Below, in pieces: positions 1 to 6,593 of a stretch of 15,106 nucleotides of DNA. Position 1 is the first letter of the stretch. Each line of letters begins with the position of its first letter. The stretch covers positions 1 to 15,106 of the forward strand of contig NZ_JAHZAA010000047.1 of assembly GCF_019424165.1 (NCBI RefSeq), given 5' to 3'. A program made the position numbers and the translations under genes. The notes beneath the pieces are model-generated. The model had not been told where the DNA came from, did no database searches, and saw only the letters and a program-made list of their open reading frames with translations. The stretch is from Desulfovibrio sp. GTDB taxonomy: Bacteria > Desulfobacterota > Desulfovibrionia > Desulfovibrionales > Desulfovibrionaceae.

Positions 1-296
1 AAAACCTGCTTGAAATGGACGTGGTGAACCCCATGTTCGCGGAGGCTGACCTTGTGATAGTGATCGGGGCCAACGACGTTGTGAACCCCGCGGCCAACAC
101 GGCCGAAGGCACGCCTATTTACGGCATGCCCATTCTCAAGGCCGACGAGGCCAAAAACATCATCATCTGCAACTATGATGACAAGCCCGGTTATGCGGGG
201 GTGGATAATACCCTGTATGGCAGACCCGGCGTTATCATGATGCTTGGCGATGCCTCGGCGACTATGGACAAGCTCATAAGCATGGTTCAAAAATAG
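1..296 (+). CDS. pntB: NAD(P) transhydrogenase subunit beta, C-terminal end (partial)
   Basis: The reading frame is open from the left edge (codons start at base 3) and ends at TAG 294-296, so only the last 98 or so residues are present. They match the NADP(H)-binding domain III of the beta subunit of proton-translocating transhydrogenase: LLEMD, then GANDVVNPAA, PIYGMPIL, a GYAGVDN loop and a final MMLGDA segment, in the order seen in PntB. In this family the domain binds NADP(H) on the cytoplasmic side and exchanges hydride with the NAD(H)-binding alpha subunit, coupled to proton movement through the membrane domain. The alpha subunit and the membrane part of beta should lie just to the left of the window. 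No U-tract terminator follows directly; a GC hairpin at 342-376 is the first structure downstream. The family call is confident. Confidence 0.93.
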   Translation, partial: NLLEMDVVNPMFAEADLVIVIGANDVVNPAANTAEGTPIYGMPILKADEAKNIIICNYDDKPGYAGVDNTLYGRPGVIMMLGDASATMDKLISMVQK

Positions 297-341
297 GGCA
301 GCTTTGCCTTAACGTGCCCTGAATAAACAGATACGTTGTCT

Positions 342-376
342 GGGGGCGCTCTCTTCTTCAGGAAGGGGGCGCCCCC
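342..376 (+). other. GC-rich hairpin downstream of pntB
   Basis: GGGGGCGC at 342-349 pairs perfectly with GCGCCCCC at 369-376 across a pyrimidine-rich loop. No run of Ts follows, so it is not a standard intrinsic terminator. It could stabilise the 3' end of the pnt transcript or cause partial termination ahead of the next gene. A second inverted repeat, ACGGGCC with GGCCCGT, lies at about 429-450 in the same gap. Confidence 0.4.
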
Positions 377-502
377 TCGGCGTTGTGGGGCATTGAAGCG
401 CGGCGGCAATGGGCGTATGCATTGCCGGACGGGCCACAGACCGGCCCGTATGCAGGAAAGGCGGTCCGGTCAGATTTTGCCCGGTCCGAGAAGGAAGGAT
501 AT

Positions 503-1003
503 ATGATGACGTTGATAGTGCTTTTTGCCGTGGGCCTGGCGGGTGGCCTGGTGTTCGACTACTTTGATCTGCCCGGCGGTCCCATGACAGGAGCCATGCT
601 GGCCGTGGTTATTTTCAAGACCTTCGGCTCCGTGAGCACGCCCGAAATACCGCACTGGATACGCTATGTGATCTATGGCTGCGTGGGGGTGATTGTGGGC
701 AATATGTACAGCCCTGACATGCTGACTGTGATCCGCTCCACATGGCCCATAATGCTGCTGTCTACCACCATCATACTGCTGGCGGGCCTGTTTTGCGCCT
801 GGGTGAGCATGCGCTTTGGCGGCATGAGCGCCGGGGGGGCGTATCTTGCCACCAGCCCGGGCGGTTTTAATGCCATTGTGGCGCTGGCAGGGGATGCGGG
901 CAATGAGGCTCCTGTGGTGATGGTGTACCATCTGGTGCGCATCTATGCCATTGTGCTGCTGTCTCCTCTGGTCGCAAAACTGCTGACAGCCCTTATAAAG
1001 TAA
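503..1003 (+). CDS. AbrB-family integral membrane protein, single-repeat form
   Basis: The 166-residue protein is almost entirely hydrophobic, with about five membrane segments (roughly residues 3-20, 29-45, 54-68, 82-103 and 138-160). It has the signature of the AbrB/AbrB_dup membrane family: G-rich LPGGPMTGAML near residues 23-33, ATSPGGFNAIVALAGD at 116-131, and HLVRI at 143-147. Typical family members are about 350 residues and carry two copies of this repeat; this one has a single copy, so it may work as a dimer. The family is poorly characterised; some members are named for ammonia-related phenotypes or as putative regulators, and it is unrelated to the Bacillus AbrB DNA-binding protein. 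Start chosen at 503 because AAGGAAGG lies just upstream at 491-498; ATG 506 is an equal alternative. The gap of about 205 bases to pntB leaves operon membership open. Substrate and function are unknown. Confidence 0.82.
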   Translation: MMTLIVLFAVGLAGGLVFDYFDLPGGPMTGAMLAVVIFKTFGSVSTPEIPHWIRYVIYGCVGVIVGNMYSPDMLTVIRSTWPIMLLSTTIILLAGLFCAWVSMRFGGMSAGGAYLATSPGGFNAIVALAGDAGNEAPVVMVYHLVRIYAIVLLSPLVAKLLTALIK

Positions 1004-1010
1004 GGCGAAA

Positions 1011-1030
1011 AACCTGCCTGCCCGCAGGTT
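1011..1030 (+). other. Small hairpin after the AbrB-family gene
   Basis: AACCTGC at 1011-1017 pairs with GCAGGTT at 1024-1030, starting eight bases after the stop codon. It has no T run and sits directly before the strong terminator, so it is probably an accessory 3'-end structure. Confidence 0.35.
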
Positions 1031-1038
1031 CAAAAGCT

Positions 1039-1080
1039 CCGGCTGGAGGAATTGTCACGATTGCCTCCAGCCGGTTTTTT
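1039..1080 (+). terminator. Strong intrinsic terminator between convergent genes
   Basis: CCGGCTGGAGG (1039-1049) and CCTCCAGCCGG (1064-1074) form a perfect 11-bp stem, followed on the plus strand by six Ts (1075-1080). It ends the AbrB-family transcript. On the minus strand the same stem lies 19 bases after the metE stop but is not followed by a T run, so it would work less well for metE, if at all. Confidence 0.9.
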
Positions 1081-1092
1081 CATGTCGTAAGC

Positions 1093-3369
1093 TTACAGTT
1101 CCGCCCGCACGCGCAGGGCGGCGGCAACCATATTCTCCAGGGCGGGCCAGGCTTCTTCCCATTGGCGGGTCTTGAGGCCGCAGTCCGGATTGACCCAGAG
1201 CCGGTCTTTATCCACATGCTTCAGGGCAAGACGCAGCAGACGCGCCATTTCGTCGGCCGTGGGAATACGCGGGCTGTGGATATCATACACGCCGGGACCG
1301 ACCTGGCCGTCATAATGAAAGCGGGTAAAGGCATCCAGCAGCTCCATGCCGCTGCGGCTGGATTCGATGCTGATGACGTCCGCGTCCATGCGCGCAATGG
1401 AAGGCAGAATGGCGTTGAACTCGCTGTAACACATATGGGTATGTATCTGTGTGCGGTCTTCCACCCCGGTGGAGGCCAGCAAAAAGGCGTCCACAGCCCA
1501 CTGCAGGTATTTTTCGGCTTCAAGCGCCGTCAGGGGCATGCCTTCGCGCAGGGCGGCCTCGTCAATCTGGATCACGCCAATGCCCGCCTTTTCAAGGTCC
1601 TGCACCTCGTCGCGAATAGCCAGTGCAATCTGGCGGCACACTTCGCTACGGGGCAGGTCATCACGCACAAAGCTCCAGCAGAGAATGGTCACCGGGCCGG
1701 TAAGCATGCCTTTGACAGGTTTTTGCGTCAGGGACTGCGCGTAGCGCGCCCAGCGTACCGTCATGGGCTCCTTGCGGTACACATCACCGTAAATGACAGG
1801 CGGCTTGACGCAACGGCTGCCGTAGCTCTGCACCCACCCGTTGCGGGTAAAGCAGAATCCGCCCAGTTGCTGGCCGAAGTATTCCACCATGTCGTTACGC
1901 TCGGCTTCGCCGTGAACCAGCACATCCAGGCCCAGAACCTCCTGCTTTTTGATGCAGGCGGCTATTTCTTCCTGAATGGCCGCTTCATAGGCGGGCCTGC
2001 CCATCTGGCCCTGTCTGAAGGCCCGGCGCGTTTTACGGATGCTCTCGGTTTGCGGAAAAGAGCCGATGGTCGTTGTGGGCAGAAGGGGCAGGCGCAGCCA
2101 GTCCTGGGCAGCGCGCCGCGCACCGCGGCAAGAGCGGCGCTCCAGCATGTCCGGGGTAATGGCTGCCGTGCGTTGGCGCACGGCTGGCTGCACCGTGCCT
2201 TCATACTGCCTGGCGTTTTCCATTTGCGCGGCATTGGCTGCGAGCAGGGTGGAACCGTTGCCGAGGGCAATGGTCTCAAGCTCGGCCAGTTCCGAACATT
2301 TCTGTACAGCAAAGGCCATACGGTCCCTGACCGCAAGGGGCAGTTCTGTTTCTTCTGCCAGATCCACCGGGCAGTGCAGAAGAGAGCAGGAGGAACCAAG
2401 TAAAACCCGGTCGCTGCCAAGCCTTTTAACGGCGCGTTCCGCAAGGTCCGCTGCCTGTGCGTAGCTGGTTTTCCAGATGTTGCGGCCATTTACAAGGCCC
2501 AGGGACAGGGCTATGTCATCGGGCAGGGTCGCCAGAACGTCGTCAAGCTGACCGGGAGCGCGCGCAAGGTCAATATGCAGTGCCGCGCAGCCGCTGTTTA
2601 CAGCCAGGGGCAGATGCCGCGTCAGCGGACCAAAGTAGGTTGTGAGCATCAGCGCACCCGATGCGGGGCGGGCCGCCGCGTTGAGTGCGGCGTAGGCCGC
2701 TGCAAAATGTTCGGCGGCTGCATCGGGCAAAAGGTCGGTGCAAAGAACGGGCTCTTCAATCTGTATCAGCTTGCAGAGGGGGGCCAGCCGTTCGATGAGG
2801 GCGACGTAGCCTTTCAGAACCTCATCCAGCCGCGCCCAGGGGGCCTCCTTTGTCTGGCCCTTGGCAAGCGCCAGCCAGGTAAAGGGGCCGATAACGGCCG
2901 CCTTGGGGCTGAAACCCAAAGCGGCAGCCCGTGTTGTGGCCTCCAGCACGGGGTGCTCACCAGGAGTCCACACAGCGTCGGTTTCTATTTCCGGCACAAG
3001 GTAGTGATAGTTGGTGTCAAACCACTTGGTCATTTCCATAGCCGGGATGTTGCGCGCAGCATCGCCGCGCGCCATGGCAAAGTAGCGTGTCGTCACGTCT
3101 TTGCCGCCCCGGCCGCAGGGCGCAAAGCGCGAAGGAACGGCCCCGAGCATGAGGCTTGTGTCCAGCATGCGGTCATACAGGGAAAAGTCGCCGGTGGTGA
3201 CGTGGGTCAGCCCGGCAAGCTGCTGGATGTGCCAGTGCTGCTGCTGAAGGCTGTGGGTCGTTTCAGTAAGCGTTTGGGCGCAGGTATCGCCCCGCCAGAA
3301 GGACTCAAGAACCTGCTTGAGTTCACGCTGCCTGCCGATGGAAGGAAAGCCGAGAATGTGGGTCTGCAT
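1093..3369 (-). CDS. metE: Cobalamin-independent methionine synthase
   Basis: 5-methyltetrahydropteroyltriglutamate-homocysteine methyltransferase, the B12-independent last step of methionine synthesis, a cytosolic zinc enzyme. The 758-residue length is close to the usual 750-760. The N-terminal half begins in typical style (THILGFPSIGRQRELK) and the catalytic half has LPTTTIGSFPQT. The zinc site is visible as His645 and Cys647 in IHTHMCYSEFN and Cys730 in NPDCGLKTR; His698 in YDIHSPR matches the family's catalytic histidine. Start 3369 is preferred over 3411 because GAAAGGAG lies just upstream of this ATG and the protein then begins like other MetE. The gene stands alone, converges with the AbrB-family gene, and has a leader of about 500 bases with a cobalamin riboswitch, so repression by B12 is expected. 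That implies a B12-dependent MetH elsewhere in the genome (inference). Confidence 0.97.
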   Translation of the reverse strand: MQTHILGFPSIGRQRELKQVLESFWRGDTCAQTLTETTHSLQQQHWHIQQLAGLTHVTTGDFSLYDRMLDTSLMLGAVPSRFAPCGRGGKDVTTRYFAMARGDAARNIPAMEMTKWFDTNYHYLVPEIETDAVWTPGEHPVLEATTRAAALGFSPKAAVIGPFTWLALAKGQTKEAPWARLDEVLKGYVALIERLAPLCKLIQIEEPVLCTDLLPDAAAEHFAAAYAALNAAARPASGALMLTTYFGPLTRHLPLAVNSGCAALHIDLARAPGQLDDVLATLPDDIALSLGLVNGRNIWKTSYAQAADLAERAVKRLGSDRVLLGSSCSLLHCPVDLAEETELPLAVRDRMAFAVQKCSELAELETIALGNGSTLLAANAAQMENARQYEGTVQPAVRQRTAAITPDMLERRSCRGARRAAQDWLRLPLLPTTTIGSFPQTESIRKTRRAFRQGQMGRPAYEAAIQEEIAACIKKQEVLGLDVLVHGEAERNDMVEYFGQQLGGFCFTRNGWVQSYGSRCVKPPVIYGDVYRKEPMTVRWARYAQSLTQKPVKGMLTGPVTILCWSFVRDDLPRSEVCRQIALAIRDEVQDLEKAGIGVIQIDEAALREGMPLTALEAEKYLQWAVDAFLLASTGVEDRTQIHTHMCYSEFNAILPSIARMDADVISIESSRSGMELLDAFTRFHYDGQVGPGVYDIHSPRIPTADEMARLLRLALKHVDKDRLWVNPDCGLKTRQWEEAWPALENMVAAALRVRAEL

Positions 3370-3374
3370 GGGTG

Positions 3375-3398
3375 CTCCTTTCATATGGTGTTGAAAGG
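3375..3398 (-). promoter_or_regulatory. Hairpin that can sequester the metE ribosome-binding site
   Basis: On the minus strand TGAAAGG at 3377-3383 is the exact complement of CCTTTCA at 3392-3398, with an eight-base loop. The downstream arm overlaps the metE Shine-Dalgarno AGGAG (3375-3379). Folding it would block ribosome entry. It is a natural candidate for the expression platform of the upstream cobalamin riboswitch, but the switch mechanism is inferred. Confidence 0.55.
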
Positions 3399-3517
3399 GC
3401 AGTCTTTTCACGCGGAGAGCGTTTATACCTGAAGGGGGCCGGGCTGCCGCCCAACCGTCGCTTCACGACAGGTATGAAAACCTGCCGGCATGTGCATCAC
3501 GGATGCCGCATGACTTC

Positions 3518-3539
3518 GGCCGGGCGTAAAAGCCGGGCC
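3518..3539 (-). other. GC-rich hairpin in the metE leader
   Basis: GGCC-C-GGC and GCC-C-GGCC pair around a six-base loop with a single C:C mismatch. It lies between the riboswitch aptamer and metE. No U tract follows, so transcription termination by this stem is unlikely; it may be part of the switching region. A CGGCAT/ATGCCG stem and a CAGGT/ACCTG stem lie closer to metE in the same leader. Confidence 0.4.
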
Positions 3540-3590
3540 TGGCGCTTGCCTGAACGCGAGACAGTACTGCCGTACCGCCGGGTGGCGGCT

Positions 3591-3864
3591 GTGATGAGGC
3601 GTCTCCTGGCTTCCGGCCCCTGCGCGTTGTGTTGCGCGTGGCCGCGCCTTCCCGTTCATGCGCGATTTTTGAGATCACGCTAAAATACCTGTAAGGCAAA
3701 ACCGTTACGCGCAGTCAGAATACGCCTGCACGCAGAGGCCTGTTGTGTTCTCACGGGTATTGCAAAGCACGGATGCTTTCAGTGAACAGTGGCGCAGCGC
3801 GGGTATATGCCGGTTACAGTGGCGCGTCCGCAGCGGATTTTCACCGCTTTCCGTTTCCCATCAC
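3591..3864 (-). ncRNA. Cobalamin riboswitch aptamer upstream of metE
   Basis: Read on the minus strand, the aptamer begins with a P1 arm GTGATG (3864-3859) that pairs exactly with CATCAC (3596-3591). Inside it are GGGAAACGG, then GCGGTGAAAATCCGC, GCGCCACTGTAA and a second GCCACTG. Later come CGGGAAGG and the diagnostic B12 box GAAGCCAGGAGACG. All of these match the cobalamin riboswitch consensus in the correct order. The unusual part is the roughly 130 bases between GCCACTG and CGGGAAGG, which form several small hairpins (for example AAAGCA/TGCTTT with a four-base loop at 3764-3779); this peripheral element is normally short. In this family, cobalamin binding typically represses the downstream gene, which fits metE. 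Confidence 0.93.
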
Positions 3865-3878
3865 TATATTAAGATAAG

Positions 3879-3907
3879 TTGATATATGAAGAGGAAATCT
3901 GTGTCAA
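3879..3907 (-). promoter_or_regulatory. Promoter of the metE leader
   Basis: A perfect -35 hexamer TTGACA (3907-3902) is followed by a 17-base spacer and TATCAA (3884-3879) as -10. Initiation would fall near 3872, just upstream of the riboswitch P1 arm at 3864, which supports the assignment. TATATC two bases earlier is an alternative -10. Confidence 0.75.
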
Positions 3908-4266
3908 GTGCGGCGTGGATGCGTAATGCAAATTTTTAGGTTGAAAACAGGCGCGCGGATGATGCCCGTACCAGGGGCTGTGGCGGCAGGATTGTCGTGG
4001 AGGGCAGACCGAAGATGGTAGCGCACCGGAGCTGTCACGGCATGCCGCGAGTCCTCGCGGTGCGGAAAACTACGGATGGAGGCAGCAGAGATACTTGAGC
4101 CGTTTTGCACTCAAAAAGGTTGGGGCTGAACCCTTGCGGAACTCTCCAGCCTTTGTCGTGGTGTGTGGAAAAAGGCAGCCTGACAGGGCAGACGCGCCCA
4201 ATGGCCGGAGCAGCGGTTGCGCCCGCAGACCAATGGCAGGCGAGTCCAATATCTGATCCGGCAGGT
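3908..4266. other. Non-coding gap between the metE promoter and the Sel1 gene
   Basis: No convincing gene is present. On the minus strand a nested fold is possible at 4022-4064: CGCACC and GGTGCG enclose the perfect hairpin CCGCGA-GGAC-TCGCGG (4045-4060). The stretch CCGGAGCTGTCACGG at about 4026-4040 on the plus strand looks faintly like cobalamin-aptamer sequence, but the other boxes are missing. A possible terminator for the Sel1 gene lies at 4113-4154. The open frames crossing this region run into genes antisense and lack codon bias. Confidence 0.45.
4113..4154 (-). terminator. Possible terminator of the Sel1-repeat gene
   Basis: On the minus strand AAAGGCTGGAG (4154-4144) can pair with CCCCAACCTTT (4125-4115), with two mismatches, and is followed by a run of Ts to 4113. 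On the plus strand the same arms pair better because the two mismatches become G:U wobbles, but no T run follows there. It lies about 115 bases beyond the Sel1 stop codon, so the call is tentative. Confidence 0.35.
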
Positions 4267-6240
4267 CTAGTCCTGGCGGGTCAGGTGGTAGATGGCGGGA
4301 ACCATATACATAAGGCTGACCGTTTGTTGTGCGGGGTTGTAGCGTGTAGCCACGATGACCGTGCCGAGATTCCAGATGTGGCCGTCGTCCCCTTCTCCGG
4401 CTGCTGGCGGCCCGAAGCGTTCGCTGACCATGTGCACGATGCTCTGGGCCGTGTCCTTGTGGGGGGCGGCATATTCCAGATCTACAAAGCCCAGAGGCGC
4501 GGGCCTGCCCGGCCCGTAGCAGAGAGCCATCTGCCGCGCGCCGGGGACAAGAGCGCCGGGGACATACAGGTCGCAGATATAGGCGTCGTCCTGCCGGGAC
4601 GGTTGCATACCGGCCCTGGAAAGCGTGTCACGCATGGCCGTGCGGTTGGCCGAATCCAGCCTTTGACCGAAAAGCACGGCCCCGTGCCGTGTACCGGAGG
4701 CTTCGGCCAGGGCCTCCAGCTCTTTCATGGCATGAACAGAACCGCGCATGGCCGCCGCATAGAGTAAAAGTGTGGCCCGTGCCGGATTTTTCTCCACACC
4801 TTGCCCGGCACTGTAGAGATGCCCCAGCCGGGCCAGCGCGTCGATCTGCTGCTGGGCCGCTGCGCGGCTGTACCATGCAGCGGCGGCCTTGTAGTCCTGC
4901 GATACGCCGTGACCGCTTTCATACATAAGCCCCAGATTGTACTGGGCTTCGGGCTGGCCTTGCCGGGCCGCGAGGTCAAACCAGCGGGCGGCCTCGTGGG
5001 GGTTGGCTTCAATGCCGCGCCCCTGTTCCAGCATGCGGCCATAATTGCTCATGCCTGAAGGATGTCCCGCCGCCGCAGACCGGGCAAACCAGTGCAGGGC
5101 GCGCCCTTCGTCAGGCTCTACCCCCAGGCCGAGATCATAAAGCACGCCCAGGTTGTTCATGGACTGCCCGTCGCCGCCATCAGCAAGGTGCTGCCAGATG
5201 CCTCGCGCCTGAGCGAAATCACCTTTCTGGTAGGCCTCATTGGCCTGTGCTTCGGGGCTGCCGGGGGTAAAAAGGCTTTCTGCCTTTGGGGTTTCCGGCA
5301 TCTGCGGGGGGGCGTGTTCTTCTTCCGCAACCGGAGACGGCACGACAACAGGCGCACCGGTATGATCAGTTACCGGGGAAGCGTCCGGGCCGGGTTTTTC
5401 CGTAGCCTTGGGGGGCCGGGGCTGACGCCGTGCCTTTTCCTGCCGCTGCCGCTCCCTTTCCGCATTTTGCTGTTTCTGGCGCAACTGCGCTTCAGGCGAC
5501 TGTGGCTGCATATCGGCCACGGCACGAGCCTGAGCGCGATTGCCGGACGCGCCCGGAACCGGGGCAGGGGCCACAGGGGCTACGGGCGCGGGCGGCGCTA
5601 CCGGAGCCGGCGGCGGCACGGGGATGGGACCGGGAGGCATGGGTGTCCCATTGGGTGCTGTGCCGGTCAGGCTGCCGCTGTGCATTGGCGTTGAGGGCCG
5701 GTTTGCAGTGCTCTGCGGGGCGGCCGTTGCGTTGTCTGAAGGCGTGTCAGTGTGGCCGCCAAAGAGAAAACCCATAATCTCGCGGGTGGGGGAGACTTGC
5801 CGGGCATCATTTCCGGTGTCCTGCGCACTTGCGGTTTGCCCGGCATTGCCGCTTCGACCACCTGGCTCACTCCATCCGGGCCTTTGCTGCCCACCGGAGG
5901 GCTGGAGCTGCGGAGCCTGAACCACCGGGGCCTGAATGGTCGGCACCGTGACAGTAGGAACGGGCACGACAGGTTCATGTACCCTGGGTTCGGCAGGGGT
6001 GGGTGTGGGGATGGAGGCGGCAGCCGCCAGGGCCGGGCGCGGCCCCCATGCATACGCGGCGGCAAGGCTTGTACCCGGCAGGTCCGGTGGCAGGGCGCAC
6101 AGGACCAGAGCGCATTGGGCCAGGGCGCACAGGGCCAGGGTATGCAGGCAACGCGCGCGCAAGGCAAAAAGGCGGGCCTTGAAAGTACACAGGGCGGAAG
6201 AAAAAAATCCACCAGGGGCAAGCCCCCGCAATACCGTCAT
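4267..6240 (-). CDS. Secreted proline-rich protein with Sel1-like repeats
   Basis: A 657-residue protein from the start chosen here. The N-terminus has basic residues and then an alanine/leucine/cysteine-rich hydrophobic stretch (about residues 20-50) ending near SLAAAYA, consistent with a signal peptide or anchor. A long proline-, alanine- and glutamine-rich linker follows to about residue 325. Residues 326-515 hold about four Sel1-like repeats, shown by NLGVLYDLGLGV, NYGRMLEQGRGI, NLGLMYESGHGV and LGHLYSAGQGV, each with a following AA-WF/WY type helix. A C-terminal region of about 140 residues is not recognised. Sel1 repeats are alpha/alpha solenoids used as protein-binding scaffolds. ATG 6240 has AAGG five bases upstream; ATG 6318 and 6459 are in frame, but the added residues do not look like protein. 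The gene lies downstream of an MBOAT/SGNH pair on the same strand, so a role in envelope assembly is plausible but inferred. Confidence 0.8.
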   Translation of the reverse strand: MTVLRGLAPGGFFSSALCTFKARLFALRARCLHTLALCALAQCALVLCALPPDLPGTSLAAAYAWGPRPALAAAASIPTPTPAEPRVHEPVVPVPTVTVPTIQAPVVQAPQLQPSGGQQRPGWSEPGGRSGNAGQTASAQDTGNDARQVSPTREIMGFLFGGHTDTPSDNATAAPQSTANRPSTPMHSGSLTGTAPNGTPMPPGPIPVPPPAPVAPPAPVAPVAPAPVPGASGNRAQARAVADMQPQSPEAQLRQKQQNAERERQRQEKARRQPRPPKATEKPGPDASPVTDHTGAPVVVPSPVAEEEHAPPQMPETPKAESLFTPGSPEAQANEAYQKGDFAQARGIWQHLADGGDGQSMNNLGVLYDLGLGVEPDEGRALHWFARSAAAGHPSGMSNYGRMLEQGRGIEANPHEAARWFDLAARQGQPEAQYNLGLMYESGHGVSQDYKAAAAWYSRAAAQQQIDALARLGHLYSAGQGVEKNPARATLLLYAAAMRGSVHAMKELEALAEASGTRHGAVLFGQRLDSANRTAMRDTLSRAGMQPSRQDDAYICDLYVPGALVPGARQMALCYGPGRPAPLGFVDLEYAAPHKDTAQSIVHMVSERFGPPAAGEGDDGHIWNLGTVIVATRYNPAQQTVSLMYMVPAIYHLTRQD

Positions 6241-6593
6241 GGTAGCCTTGAGGGGGGTGTTTCTGCACCTTGCGGAGCCTGTGGGCGCCGTTATGTCATG
6301 GCGTTTGTCCCGGCGCATATAGCTGTTCCGTTTGCGTTCTGCCAGTTCTTGTGCCTTTGGCCGGGCTGCGCGGTCGCGCCTGCAATGTGGGTACGCAGCG
6401 CAACCGCCCGGAAGGGCATATGGCGCGCTATGGCCATAACGCGGGATAGCGCTGTGCATGTTTTGGCCCAGGCCGCTACCGGCCTGCCCCGTCTTTTCGC
6501 CCGGCGGTCTTTTTGTCCATTGCCGGGAAGAGGCGGGTGCCCCACAAGCCGTTTTTACGGCAAAGGTACACAGTCGGCGTTTACCGCAGTATT
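6241..6593. other. Gap upstream of the Sel1 gene
   Basis: About 350 bases between the Sel1 start and the SGNH stop. In-frame ATGs at 6318 and 6459 could lengthen the Sel1 protein, but the residues they would add are arginine-rich and irregular. Two inverted repeats are visible: GCCGT-TTTT-ACGGC at 6548-6561, and CCCGGC paired with GCCGGG near 6500-6528. Neither has a T run placed to terminate the minus-strand MBOAT operon. No clear promoter was found. Confidence 0.4.

Noticed and set aside
1162..2403. Long plus-strand open frame (413 codons) inside metE
   Set aside because: It is antisense to a textbook MetE protein whose zinc and catalytic residues are all on the minus strand; long antisense frames are common in GC-rich genes.
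3423..3699. Short open frames in the metE leader
   Set aside because: They overlap the riboswitch and leader stems, and have no ribosome-binding site or family resemblance.
4105..4767. Plus-strand open frame starting in the metE/Sel1 gap
   Set aside because: Most of it is antisense to the C-terminal part of the Sel1 protein and it has no recognisable domain.
5540..5700. Repetitive GGCGC/ACCGG-rich stretch as a possible DNA repeat array
   Set aside because: The repetition is explained by the Pro/Ala/Val repeats (PAPVAP) of the Sel1 protein linker on the minus strand.
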